Shown: positions 33,765 to 43,932 of the stretch, one piece after another
Position numbering within the stretch: the first letter of the stretch is position 1
How the letters are laid out: every line of letters begins with the position of its first letter
Origin: Liminaster sp017519885
GTDB lineage: Bacteria; Bacteroidota; Bacteroidia; Bacteroidales; UBA3663
NCBI GenBank assembly: GCA_017519885.1
Contig: JAFWRO010000036.1
Location: 78,150-142,149 of the forward strand
Reading direction: 5' to 3'
Length of the DNA stretch: 64,000 bases
Notes under the pieces: generated by a model
The model's input: only the letters and a program-made list of their open reading frames with translations
Told to the model about the DNA's origin: nothing
Databases searched by the model: none
Program-made: the position numbers and the translations under genes

Positions 33765-36215
33765 TTAAATGAACTTCTTCGGATGTTTAACCTTCTCCTT
33801 GAGCAAGGCGAAGTCGAGCACTTCGTGCAGGTCACGCACATAGTGGAAGTTGAGGCCTTCGGTATATTGCTTCTCGATGTCCTCCACGTCCTTGCGGTTA
33901 TCCACGCAAAGCACCACATCGGTGATGCCTGCACGCTTGGCTGCCAGTATCTTCTCCTTCACGCCGCCGATGGGAATCACCTTGCCACGCAGCGTGATCT
34001 CTCCCGTCATAGCCACACGGGCACGCACACGGCGCTGTGTCAGCGTCGAGACGAGCGAGGTCACCATAGTTATGCCTGCCGAAGGTCCATCCTTCGGAAC
34101 GGCGCCTTCGGGGCAATGGATATGTGCTGTCCAGTTTTCGAAGATGGCAGGGTCGATGCCGAGGTCGAGCGAATTGGCCTTCACCCACTGCAGGGCAAGT
34201 TGTGCCGATTCCTTCATCACGTCGCCCAGATGGCCAGTGAGCGAAAGGTCCTTCTTGCCGGGCACAAGCGTCGATTCCACCTCAAGGATGCAGCCGCCCA
34301 CCGATGTCCAGGCCAGGCCCGTGACGACGCCTGCATAGTCGTTGCCGTCGTATTTCTCGGGATTGTAGTCAGGCTTGCCGAGGAAGTCTATCAGGTCGCC
34401 TGGCTGGAGTTTTTCGGGCACGGGCATCTCGTTGGCCACACGCCACGCCACCTTGCGCATCACCTTGGCCAGGGTCTTGTCGAGCAGTCGCACGCCGCTT
34501 TCACGGGTGTATTGGTCGACAATCTTTTCCATCGTGCGGCGCGGGATGTTGAACTTGATGTCAGCCAGGCCGTGCTCCTCCTTCTGCTTGGGCAGGAGGT
34601 GACGTTCGCCGATCTCGATCTTCTCTTCAAGGATATAGCCCGAAAGCTCGATCACCTCCATACGGTCGAGCAAGGGAGCTGCAATGGGCGTAAGGCTGTT
34701 GGCGGTGGCGATGAAGAGCACCTTCGAAAGGTCGTAATCCACATCGAGGAAGTTGTCGTGGAAGGCCTTGTTCTGTTCGGGGTCAAGCACCTCGAGCAGG
34801 GCGCTCGACGGATCGCCCTTGAAGTCGGACGAGATCTTGTCAATCTCATCCAGCACGAACACCGGATTGTCGGTCTTCGCCTTCTGGATGCCCGAAATGA
34901 TGCGTCCGGGCAGGGCACCAATATAGGTGCGGCGATGTCCGCGTATCTCTGCCTCGTCGTGCAGACCGCCCAGCGAGATGCGCACATATTCGCGCTTCAG
35001 CGCCGTGGCGATGCTCTTGCCGAGCGATGTCTTGCCCACGCCTGGAGGACCTACAAGGCAGAGGATGGGTGACTTCATGTCGCCTCTCATCTTCAGCACG
35101 GCGAGGTGCTCGAGGATGCGCTCCTTCACGTTCTTGAGTCCGTAGTGGTCGTGGTCGAGCACGCGCTGGGCATTCTTCAGGTTCAGGTTGTCGTGCGTCG
35201 TCACGCCCCAGGGCAGGTCCACCATCGTCTGCAGGTAGTTGTACTGCACATAGTAGTCGGGCGACTGCTCGTTCATCCTCTGCAGCTTCGTCACCTCCTT
35301 GCGGAACAGCTCCTGTATCGCCGTTCCCCACTTCTTCGAATTGGCCTTCTTGAGCAGACGGTCCACGTCCTCCTGGCTCGATTCACCCAGTTCCTCCTGT
35401 ATCGAATGGATCTGTGTGCGCAGATACTGCTGGCGCTGCAGGCTGGTGAGTTCCACCTGCGTCAGCTGGTGCATCTGGTTCTTCACCTTGTTGTAGGCGA
35501 GGCACTTGCTGACGATGGTGGCCAGTTGCGTGCCGCGCTGTTCGAGGCTGCGGAATTCCAGCAGCTGCTGGTGGTTATACAGCGCCATCGGGAACGTCGC
35601 ACTCAGGTAGTTGATGAGGAAGTTCGCGTCGGTGACGTTGTTCATGGCGAACATTATCTCGCCCGTGATGGGGTTGTCGGCACATTCGTTGATGGCCTTG
35701 ATGTCGTCGCGGATGATGCTGAGAAGGGCCTTGGTTCGGCGGCTGCGCGGCTGCAGCATCTCGTCGTCGAGCAGCGTCACCTCGCCCGTAAGGAAAGGCT
35801 CGGTCGTGAGCAATTCTTCAAGATGGAAGGCACGACGGCCCTGGATGATCACCGAATGCGAACCGTCGGGGAGTTCAAGTTCCTTCATAACCTCGCAGAC
35901 GACACCGTAGTCGTACAGGTCGTCGCGTCCCGGATCATCAACCATATTCTTCTGGCATACTACGCCAATGTAAAGCTTGTTCTTCTCAGCCTCCTTCACC
36001 ACGCGGATGCTCTTCGTCCGACCTACCGACAGCGGCATGGTCAGACCGGGGAACATCACCATCTGGCGAAGCGCAACCAGTGGGAGTCGCTCGGGAGTGC
36101 ATTTCTCCGGAACGAAACTCAAGTCGAGCATATTGTCGCCAAACATGGGCATGATGGTAGTATGTTCGATGCGTTGGTCTTCAAATTCTTCTTCAAAAAT
36201 CGGTTTTTTACTCAT
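33765..36215 (-). CDS. lon: ATP-dependent protease La
   Basis: The 816-residue protein has the Lon layout: an N-terminal substrate-binding domain (from LPLVALRQMVMFPGLTMPL), a coiled-coil region, an AAA+ domain with Walker A LVGPPGVGKTSLGKS (about residue 385) and Walker B PVFVLDEIDKI. The C-terminal serine protease domain has its Ser in PKDGPSAGITM and the Lys in the following helix. It degrades damaged and regulatory proteins in the cytoplasm. No heat-shock promoter was recognised. Adjacent genes are functionally unrelated. Confidence 0.95.
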   Translation of the reverse strand: MSKKPIFEEEFEDQRIEHTTIMPMFGDNMLDLSFVPEKCTPERLPLVALRQMVMFPGLTMPLSVGRTKSIRVVKEAEKNKLYIGVVCQKNMVDDPGRDDLYDYGVVCEVMKELELPDGSHSVIIQGRRAFHLEELLTTEPFLTGEVTLLDDEMLQPRSRRTKALLSIIRDDIKAINECADNPITGEIMFAMNNVTDANFLINYLSATFPMALYNHQQLLEFRSLEQRGTQLATIVSKCLAYNKVKNQMHQLTQVELTSLQRQQYLRTQIHSIQEELGESSQEDVDRLLKKANSKKWGTAIQELFRKEVTKLQRMNEQSPDYYVQYNYLQTMVDLPWGVTTHDNLNLKNAQRVLDHDHYGLKNVKERILEHLAVLKMRGDMKSPILCLVGPPGVGKTSLGKSIATALKREYVRISLGGLHDEAEIRGHRRTYIGALPGRIISGIQKAKTDNPVFVLDEIDKISSDFKGDPSSALLEVLDPEQNKAFHDNFLDVDYDLSKVLFIATANSLTPIAAPLLDRMEVIELSGYILEEKIEIGERHLLPKQKEEHGLADIKFNIPRRTMEKIVDQYTRESGVRLLDKTLAKVMRKVAWRVANEMPVPEKLQPGDLIDFLGKPDYNPEKYDGNDYAGVVTGLAWTSVGGCILEVESTLVPGKKDLSLTGHLGDVMKESAQLALQWVKANSLDLGIDPAIFENWTAHIHCPEGAVPKDGPSAGITMVTSLVSTLTQRRVRARVAMTGEITLRGKVIPIGGVKEKILAAKRAGITDVVLCVDNRKDVEDIEKQYTEGLNFHYVRDLHEVLDFALLKEKVKHPKKFI

Positions 36216-36246
36216 TATTTAACTTTGTGAATGAAATAGTTTCTCG

Positions 36247-37827
36247 TTAGAACGTTTGGGTTATCTGCTGCTCGCGATGCGTGAGGATGACGCGTGCAGC
36301 GGGGTATTTCTGGTGTATATGCTGGGCAAGGTGTTGTGCGCAGTACACCGAGCGGTGCTGGCCACCTGTGCATCCGCAGTTGACCACAAGGCTCGTGAAG
36401 CCGCGATTGAGATAGGTTTCGACGGCAGGGTCAACCAGGCGATAGACATTCTCGACGAACGTCTGCATCGACGTCTTGTCGACGGCATTGCGCGAGGTTT
36501 CGAGCAGCTCGCCCTTCTCGTCGCGTCGTCCTTCCAGAAAGTCGATCACCACCTTGTCGAGCCCCGTGTATTGCCTGTAGAAGGGATATCGCCCGGGGTT
36601 GAGCGGGGCGCGGCAGTCGAAGACGAAGCCTCCCCCGTTGCCCGACAGGTCTTCGGGGATGCCTTTCTTGTAGCTGAACGAAGTGATGCGCACCACCAGC
36701 GGCCCCGTAGTCGGCATCGGCTGGAAACGCTCCATCTTGGCCACCTCGGCAAGGAGTTCGCACAGGTATGGGCAGTCGTCCTCCAGTTCGAAGCGGTCGA
36801 TGGCGGGGCTGTCGGCATCCGCAAGGCCGCGCAGCGAACAGTCGTCGAACGAAGGCTCGCTGTTGCGGTGTGTAAGATTCACGAGCGAACACAATGCGCG
36901 CAAGATCGGTGTCTGGAACATCGCTTTGTGCTCGAACAGGCCTCGGTAGCCGTAGGTGCCCAGCGTCTGGAGCAGGCGGAAGAACACGAACACGCGCAGG
37001 CGGTGGCGGAAGGTGCGCATCGGCAGGGTGCAGAACTGCTGCATGCTGTCGGCATATTCAGTCAGCAGCTCGTTGCGCAGCTCAGGCGAATAGTTGGCAC
37101 GCGTCTGCCAAAGGAACGAAGCCACGTCGTAATAGACGGGACCCTCGTAGCCGCCCTGGAAGTCGATGTACCAGGGCTTGTCGTCGCGTATCATCACGTT
37201 GCGCGACTGGAAGTCACGGTAGAGGAAGCCCCACGGCTCGCCCTTCGATGTGCAGTCGAGCAGCGCCCCGCACAGGCGGTCGAAGTCGGCCTCCAGCTTC
37301 ATCTCGTCCATCGGGTAGCCCGAAGGCTTGAGGAAGCAGTACTTGAAGTAGTTCAGGTCCCAGCGGATGGTGGTCTCGCAGAAACGGGGTTCGCGGAAGG
37401 CATCGTGCTCGAAGTCGAAGCCCTTCACGGTCAGGAACTGGAGTCGCGGCAGGTCGCGCATCACCCGGTGGAGCAGCTCCTTCACCTGTGCGCGCAAAAG
37501 TTCCGAATCGGCACGGCGCGCCTGCTCCACAAGGTCGTAGAGCGACACCTGCCCCAGGTCATCCTGCAGGTAGCGCATCTCGTCGTCGCTCGAAGCCAGG
37601 ATCTTCGGCACGGGCAGGCCCAGCGCCGTCATGTGTCGGCCCAAAGCCAGGAAGGCGTGGTTCTCCTTCGCGTTCTCACCGATCACGCCGATCACCGCCC
37701 CACTGTCGGCAGAGAGGCTATGGTACAACCGGTAATAATGTCGATTGCTGGCGGCGCCACCCAGCATTTGCACTCGGGCAGGCTCCTGGTGAAAATATGA
37801 CTTATATAGTTCTGAAAGTTCGGTCAT
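36247..37827 (-). CDS. phosphotransferase (APH-like) fused to RapZ C-terminal domain
   Basis: The 526-residue protein has an N-terminal aminoglycoside/choline kinase-like fold (about residues 1-330; MLGGAASNRHYYRL; RDFQSRNVMIRDDKPWYIDF, the Brenner-type HxD region here RDFQSRN). The C-terminal half is RapZ-like (about 385-525; SFSYKKGIPEDLSGNGGGFV; VNCGCTGGQHRSVYCAQHL). RapZ in enterobacteria is an RNase adaptor for amino-sugar control. Note that the usual catalytic HxD histidine appears replaced by Arg (YRDFQSRN). I start at 37827; a clear divergent promoter precedes it. A fusion known in Bacteroidetes, with the substrate unknown. Confidence 0.82.
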   Translation of the reverse strand: MTELSELYKSYFHQEPARVQMLGGAASNRHYYRLYHSLSADSGAVIGVIGENAKENHAFLALGRHMTALGLPVPKILASSDDEMRYLQDDLGQVSLYDLVEQARRADSELLRAQVKELLHRVMRDLPRLQFLTVKGFDFEHDAFREPRFCETTIRWDLNYFKYCFLKPSGYPMDEMKLEADFDRLCGALLDCTSKGEPWGFLYRDFQSRNVMIRDDKPWYIDFQGGYEGPVYYDVASFLWQTRANYSPELRNELLTEYADSMQQFCTLPMRTFRHRLRVFVFFRLLQTLGTYGYRGLFEHKAMFQTPILRALCSLVNLTHRNSEPSFDDCSLRGLADADSPAIDRFELEDDCPYLCELLAEVAKMERFQPMPTTGPLVVRITSFSYKKGIPEDLSGNGGGFVFDCRAPLNPGRYPFYRQYTGLDKVVIDFLEGRRDEKGELLETSRNAVDKTSMQTFVENVYRLVDPAVETYLNRGFTSLVVNCGCTGGQHRSVYCAQHLAQHIHQKYPAARVILTHREQQITQTF

Positions 37828-37868
37828 TTTTTGAAATCCGGTAGAACAGATATTCCTTTTTTTGGGCG

Positions 37869-37899
37869 CAAAGATAATTCTTTTCCGCCACAAAAACAA
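37869..37899 (-). promoter_or_regulatory. Bacteroidetes-type promoter for the RapZ fusion gene
   Basis: Minus-strand TTTG (37896-37899), a 19-base spacer and TATCTTTG (37869-37876), 41 bases before the start codon. Confidence 0.75.
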
Positions 37900-37915
37900 A
37901 AATATTGCAGAAAAA

Positions 37916-37947
37916 TTTGCGTTTCCGACAAAAAATGCGTATCTTTG
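37916..37947 (+). promoter_or_regulatory. Bacteroidetes-type promoter for the sigma-54 activator operon
   Basis: TTTG (37916-37919), a 20-base spacer, TATCTTTG (37940-37947), 30 bases before the start. It is back to back with the RapZ promoter. Confidence 0.8.
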
Positions 37948-37977
37948 CAGCCGATTTAACAGGAGAATATTCTAAAT

Positions 37978-39237
<1,260 letters not shown>

Positions 39238-39246
39238 AAAAATGAT

Positions 39247-39759
39247 ATGCGCATCCCAGTAATTCTTCTTTCCGTGCTGCTCTCCCTCGTGTGCTTCACG
39301 TCGTGCAGCATCAGCTATCAGCTCAACGGTGCCAGCATCGACTACAGCACCACGCATACCATCAGCTTCGATTATATCCAGAACAAGGCATCACTGGTCT
39401 ATGCCCCACTCACCATCCTCTTCAACGACGAGCTGCAGAAAAAGTATGTCAATCAGACACGACTTTCGCAGGTCGATCGCGATGGCGACCTCCAGATCAG
39501 CGGAGCCATCACCGGCTATAGCCTCTCCAACCAGGCAGTCAACACCGAAGCCTATGCCACAGTCACGCGTCTGACCATCAAGGTGAAGATTAAGTTCGTG
39601 AATAAGAACAACAAAAGCGAGAATTTCGAGAAGGAATTTTCGCAGTATGCCGAGTTCGACGCCACCCAGATGCTCACCGATGTGCAGGACGATCTTTGCG
39701 CAGAACTCACCGAGAAACTGGTCGATGACATCTTCAATGCCACCGTCGCCAACTGGTAA
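39247..39759 (+). CDS. lptE: LptE-like LPS assembly lipoprotein
   Basis: The 170-residue protein has a lipoprotein signal (LLSLVCFTSC, Cys near residue 20). The following SISYQLNGASIDYS and the periplasmic part with GAITGYSLSNQAV and LTDVQDDLCAELTEKLVDDIFN match the Bacteroidetes LptE family, the plug of the LptD outer-membrane LPS translocon. It lies 9 bases after the sigma-54 activator and 2 bases before the TPR gene. LptD is not in the window. Confidence 0.82.
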   Translation: MRIPVILLSVLLSLVCFTSCSISYQLNGASIDYSTTHTISFDYIQNKASLVYAPLTILFNDELQKKYVNQTRLSQVDRDGDLQISGAITGYSLSNQAVNTEAYATVTRLTIKVKIKFVNKNNKSENFEKEFSQYAEFDATQMLTDVQDDLCAELTEKLVDDIFNATVANW

Positions 39760-39761
39760 AT

Positions 39762-40448
39762 ATGGAAAAGTGGATTAAAGACCCCCGCACCCTGGGCGCC
39801 GATGCCGTAGCCACGCTTCCCGACCTCATTGCCCGATACCCCTATTGCGCCACCTATCGCCTGCTCTATCTCACCGCCCTCGCCAACGTGCATTCAACGC
39901 GTCTAAAGGACGAGATACGACGCCACGCGCCCGCCATCCCCGACCGCCTCAAGCTCTTCAAGCTCATCAACCGCGGCGAATACGGATGGATAGCCCTGAT
40001 GCACCATCTCGAGCAGCAGCGCCGACAGCAGCCCGAGGCACGCGACTTCGAACTCATCGAGCGATTCCTCGACAACATCGAGCTCGGTTCGGCACCCGAT
40101 GTGCAGTACAGTTTGGAGCACATGCCCGACATTCAGACCGATCGCGACGAGCAGGACGACCTCATCGACAGCTTCCTCCAAGCCGAGGCCGACGGCCAGC
40201 TTTTTGTGCCAAATGTGGAGTCAGAAAAAATGCAGGAAGACGATTTTGACGAACACGAAAAAATCAAGGATCGTGCATTTTTAACCGAGAGTTTGGCAAA
40301 GGTATATGTCAAACAAGGCAAATATGAGCAGGCTTTAGCTATTTTTTTGGATTTAAATTTGAAATTCTCGAAAAAAAATACTTACTTTGCAGACCAAATT
40401 AGATATTTGGAGAAGGTAATTGAACTTAAGAAGTCAAATAAAAATTAA
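39762..40448 (+). CDS. TPR-like protein of the lptE-secG operon
   Basis: The 228-residue protein has no signal peptide. The N-terminal part is helical (PRTLGADAVATLPDLIARYP; YCATYRLLYLTALANVHS). A clear tetratricopeptide-like repeat lies near residues 170-205 (LAKVYVKQGKYEQALAIFLD), and ends YLEKVIELKKSNKN. It probably acts in protein-protein contact. Position between lptE and secG is conserved in related genomes as far as I know. From about 40210 the sequence becomes strikingly AT-rich and A-tract rich compared with the first half, an internal composition change. Confidence 0.7.
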   Translation: MEKWIKDPRTLGADAVATLPDLIARYPYCATYRLLYLTALANVHSTRLKDEIRRHAPAIPDRLKLFKLINRGEYGWIALMHHLEQQRRQQPEARDFELIERFLDNIELGSAPDVQYSLEHMPDIQTDRDEQDDLIDSFLQAEADGQLFVPNVESEKMQEDDFDEHEKIKDRAFLTESLAKVYVKQGKYEQALAIFLDLNLKFSKKNTYFADQIRYLEKVIELKKSNKN

Positions 40449-40468
40449 AATATAACAAACAAAAAGAA

Positions 40469-40801
40469 ATGGTAGTTCTTACTTTAATTATCGTACTGAT
40501 CAGTGTACTCCTCGTAATGATTGTACTTGTGCAGAAGTCAAAGGGCGGTGGTCTTGCCGCTGGCTTCCAATCCTCCAATCAAGTAATGGGTGCACCCAAG
40601 ACCGCAGACTTCCTTGAGAAGACCACATGGACACTTATGGGCGTCATTGCTCTTCTCTGCATCGTCACCACTCTCACACTCAAGCACAGCGGCCAGACCG
40701 TTCAGGGTACCGCCATCGAAGCTCAGGAGCAGACCGCTCCCGTCCTTCCCGAGAATGTAGCTGACGAGGCACCCGTGGCAACCGACGCCACAAACGAATA
40801 A
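40469..40801 (+). CDS. secG: preprotein translocase subunit SecG
   Basis: The 110-residue protein has two membrane segments (LTLIIVLISVLLVMIVLVQ, residues 4-22, and WTLMGVIALLCIVTTLTL, near 54-71). Between them lies the conserved cytoplasmic loop SKGGGLAAGFQSSNQVMGAPKTADFL-type motif. SecG assists SecYE protein export. The C-terminal 35 residues are an acidic, alanine-rich tail. It is the last gene of the operon and is followed by a terminator. Confidence 0.92.
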   Translation: MVVLTLIIVLISVLLVMIVLVQKSKGGGLAAGFQSSNQVMGAPKTADFLEKTTWTLMGVIALLCIVTTLTLKHSGQTVQGTAIEAQEQTAPVLPENVADEAPVATDATNE

Positions 40802-40927
40802 ATTGGAATTTTTGCATTTTCGCAATTATTCCGACAATTCACACAATAATTCGGAAACATTTCCGTTATTAAAGTGTTAATTGCAATCCATTAGCATTTT
40901 CTCCTATTCCAAATCATCATCAACCAA

Positions 40928-40965
40928 GTCCGTCGGGCACGTGAGTGTCTGGCGGGCTGCTTTTT
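40928..40965 (+). terminator. Rho-independent terminator after secG
   Basis: A 13-pair stem (GTCCGTCGGGCAC with GTGTCTGGCGGGC, including G-T pairs) closes a GTGA loop and is followed after TG C by TTTTT. Confidence 0.75.
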
Positions 40966-41123
40966 AAACGGACACCATCTCAAAACGCCCATTATTCTCG
41001 CGTCAATTTCACACAATACAAACACCTCCCCCACCTGCCTGCCTAGCCCACGACCAAGAGCCTTATTTATCGAATTAGCGAAAGAAAAAAGCCAAATGCG
41101 AATATTTCCACCATACCTATAAT

Positions 41124-41152
41124 AAAAAAGAGGGGATTTTTTCCTCTTTTTT
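41124..41152. terminator. A/T-flanked hairpin, possible terminator
   Basis: AAAAAAGAGG pairs with CCTCTTTTTT around a 9-base loop, continuing into a T tract. It lies directly before the hsdR -33 box and may insulate the operon. Confidence 0.6.
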
Positions 41153-41183
41153 TTGTTTTTCTCAACATAAATGTCTATCTTTG
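41152..41183 (+). promoter_or_regulatory. Bacteroidetes-type promoter of the hsdRMS operon
   Basis: TTTG (41152-41155), a 20-base spacer and TATCTTTG (41176-41183), 16 bases before the hsdR ATG, so the leader must be very short. Confidence 0.8.
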
Positions 41184-41199
41184 CGGCGTCGAACCATCT

Positions 41200-43926
41200 A
41201 TGAAACCAGAAGAGAAAGCAAGACTGAAGATTGACGAGATGCTCGAAAAGGCGGGCTGGAAGGTTGTAGACCGAAAGGACTACAGCCCGACCGATGCTGC
41301 CGTAGCCATCCGCGAAACGCTCGTCAAGGGTATGGATCGTGCCGACTACATGCTCTTCGCTGGCGGCAAGGCTATCGGCATCCTCGAAGCGAAGCGTGCC
41401 GAAATCGACGTCAAGGACGAAGCTGTGCGCGACCAGGCCTACGGCTACGCCTGCCACACGCCCGACATCTATCAGACGTGGCAAATGCCCCTGCCTTTCG
41501 GCATCACGTCCAATGGCGAAGTGTCCTATCTCGAGGACTATCGCAAGGGTGGCCTCGTCTCCGACGAAGACCTCGAAACCTACAAGCGCACGCTGCCCAC
41601 GCCCTGGAAGCTGGTGCGCACGCTGGGCATCGACAATCCGTTTGCCGGACTTCCCACCCTGAGGCGGAAAGGACTGCGCGACTGCCAGTACGAAGCCATC
41701 ACCGAGCTCGAAACCTCGTTCCGCAACGGCCGTCGGCGTGCGCTGATGGTGCTCGCCACGGGTGCAGGCAAGACCTATGCAGCCTGCCTCGCCGCCTATC
41801 GCTTCCTCGCCTTCACGCCCATGCGGCGCATTCTCTTCCTCGTCGACCGCAACAACCTCGGCAAGCAGGCCAACGACGAGTTCGGCAAATTCAAGATCAC
41901 GCAGACGGGCGACCCGTTCAGCACCGAATATGCCGTCAACCGCCTCCGTTCGGCCAACGTGCCCACCGACAGCAACGTCGTCATCTCCACCATCCAGCGC
42001 CTCTTCTCGCTGCTCAAGGGCGACGACATCACCGACGACGATGCCGACGACGCCTACACCCCTTCCACCGAAGTGGAGCTGCCCGAGCATCCCGTCCTCG
42101 GTCACGACTTCTTCGACATCATCATCATCGACGAGTGCCACCGCAGCATCTATGGCAACTGGCGCCGTGTGCTCGAATACTTCGACCAGGCCCTGATGAT
42201 TGGCCTCACCGCCACGCCCATCCCCGAGACGCGCGCCTTCTTCGACGACAACATCGTCATCAACTACACGCTCGAACAGTCAATCGCCGACGGCGTGAAC
42301 GTCGAAGGCCGCACCTATCGCATCAAGACCGAAGTCACCGAGAATGGTGGAGCCATCCGAAAGGGCGACAAGACCCGACACGAGACGCGCTACACGGGCG
42401 AGGTCGAAACCATCACCCAGCGCGAAGGGCGCAACTACACGCCGCAGGAACTCAACCGTTCCATCGTCAACCCCTCGCAGATCAAGCTCATCCTCGAGAC
42501 CTACCGCGACAATGTCTATACCGAGATGTTCTGCGACCCGCCGCGCGAACCGAACCTCGACTATCTGCCCAAGACGCTCATCTTCGCCCTCAACGAGCAG
42601 CACGCCAACAACATCGTCCGCATCGCGCGCGAAGTCTTCGGTCATCCCGATCACGACGACCAATATGTCCAGAAGATAACCTATTCGTGCAACGACACCG
42701 ACGGGCTCATCCGTTCGTTCCGCATCGACCCGAAGTTCCGCATCGCCGTCACCTGCACCCTCGTCGCCACAGGCACCGACGTCAAGCCGCTCGAAGTGCT
42801 CATCTTCATGCGCGACGTCGAGTCCGAACCCCTCTTCATCCAGATGAAGGGACGCGGCGTGCGCACCATCGGCGACAGCCAGCTCCGCCTCGTCACACCC
42901 AATGCCCGCTCGAAGGACTTCTTTATGCTTGTCGATGCCGTGGGTGTCACCGAGCATGCCATGACCATCCCGACGCCCACGCTCGAACCAGGCTCCAAGC
43001 CGCTCACCCTGGCGCGCCTGATGGAGCTGCTCTGCCACGGCAATCTCGACGATGAGAAGTTGCGCGATTTCGCAGGCCGTCTGAGCCGCATCTTCAACAA
43101 GGCCAACGACGACCAGCGCCAGCAGTTCATCCGTCTGGCAGGCATAGGTATGAAGGAACTCGCCTCGCGCATCTACAATGCACTCTCCAACGAAACACTG
43201 CCGCCCTACATCGACATCAACGAGCCCAACATCGAGCGCAAGGAACTTGTGGCGCCCATCACACATCATCCCGAGGCGCGCGAATTCCTGCTCATCCTCC
43301 TCGCAGGCTTCGTCGATACGCTGATGCCGGGCGAAGACACGCTCATCTACAGCGGCTTCTCAAGCGAAGAGGCGCACAACAACACGTCGGCTTTCGAGCA
43401 ATTCTGCCAGAAGAACCGCGACTCCATCGAAGCCCTGCGCATCATCTGGAACAACCAGGGCGAGCCGTTGACCTACGCCTTGCTCAAGGACCTCGAGAAC
43501 GCGCTCAAGATGGCCAACAACCACTTCACCTCGTCGCGCCTGTGGAGCGACTACGCCCTCGTCAGCCCCAACAGCGTCCACAAGCCTACCACCAGCGACG
43601 AGCGCGAAGCTCTCACCAACATCATCCAGCTCGTGCGCTTTGCTTACCATCAGATCACCGAAATGGAATGCCTCAGCGTCCACGCCCAGCAGTACTTCAA
43701 CCTCTGGTGCGGTCAGCGCAACAACGAGAAGACCGAGAAGCAGCGCGAAGTGATGCGCCAGGTGGCAAGCTACATCGCCCTCAACGGTGCCATCGATTTC
43801 GACGACCTCAAGGCTACCGACCGCGACCAGGCACGCAAGGTCAGCATCGCTTTCGGCGGCCTCGCCCAAGCCAACGAAGCCCTCCAGTCGCTCAGCCGCT
43901 TCATACTCTATCGCAAACAAGCATAA
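41200..43926 (+). CDS. hsdR: type I restriction enzyme, restriction (R) subunit
   Basis: The 908-residue protein has an N-terminal nuclease-like region with DYMLFAGGKAIGILEAKRAE (PD-ExK pattern, about residues 47-66). The helicase part has Walker A VLATGAGKTYAACLAAYRFL (about 185-204), DECH-type Walker B IIIDECHRSIYGNW, and later ATGTDVKPLEVLIFMRDV with QMKGRGVRT. The C-terminal ~150 residues (DFDDLKATDRDQ, FGGLAQANEALQSLSRF) match the EcoEI-type R subunit end. It translocates and cuts unmodified DNA together with HsdM and HsdS, the next two genes. The frame is intact. Confidence 0.93.
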   Translation: MKPEEKARLKIDEMLEKAGWKVVDRKDYSPTDAAVAIRETLVKGMDRADYMLFAGGKAIGILEAKRAEIDVKDEAVRDQAYGYACHTPDIYQTWQMPLPFGITSNGEVSYLEDYRKGGLVSDEDLETYKRTLPTPWKLVRTLGIDNPFAGLPTLRRKGLRDCQYEAITELETSFRNGRRRALMVLATGAGKTYAACLAAYRFLAFTPMRRILFLVDRNNLGKQANDEFGKFKITQTGDPFSTEYAVNRLRSANVPTDSNVVISTIQRLFSLLKGDDITDDDADDAYTPSTEVELPEHPVLGHDFFDIIIIDECHRSIYGNWRRVLEYFDQALMIGLTATPIPETRAFFDDNIVINYTLEQSIADGVNVEGRTYRIKTEVTENGGAIRKGDKTRHETRYTGEVETITQREGRNYTPQELNRSIVNPSQIKLILETYRDNVYTEMFCDPPREPNLDYLPKTLIFALNEQHANNIVRIAREVFGHPDHDDQYVQKITYSCNDTDGLIRSFRIDPKFRIAVTCTLVATGTDVKPLEVLIFMRDVESEPLFIQMKGRGVRTIGDSQLRLVTPNARSKDFFMLVDAVGVTEHAMTIPTPTLEPGSKPLTLARLMELLCHGNLDDEKLRDFAGRLSRIFNKANDDQRQQFIRLAGIGMKELASRIYNALSNETLPPYIDINEPNIERKELVAPITHHPEAREFLLILLAGFVDTLMPGEDTLIYSGFSSEEAHNNTSAFEQFCQKNRDSIEALRIIWNNQGEPLTYALLKDLENALKMANNHFTSSRLWSDYALVSPNSVHKPTTSDEREALTNIIQLVRFAYHQITEMECLSVHAQQYFNLWCGQRNNEKTEKQREVMRQVASYIALNGAIDFDDLKATDRDQARKVSIAFGGLAQANEALQSLSRFILYRKQA

Positions 43927-43932
43927 CCACAA

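Larger units (their letters stand above)
40802..41199. other. 398-base intergenic region between secG and hsdR
   Basis: It holds the secG terminator (40928-40965), about 150 bases in which I see no gene or RNA, an A/T-tract hairpin (41124-41152) and the hsdR promoter (41152-41183). No tRNA or attachment site was recognised, so the left edge of the accessory region is not marked. Confidence 0.6.

Noticed and set aside
36256..37800. 514-codon plus-strand frame opposite the RapZ fusion
   Set aside because: Antisense shadow of a gene with recognisable kinase-like and RapZ blocks.
41478..43055. 525-codon frame inside hsdR in another phase
   Set aside because: Arg/His/Ala-rich product typical of a shifted GC-rich frame; HsdR has all expected motifs.
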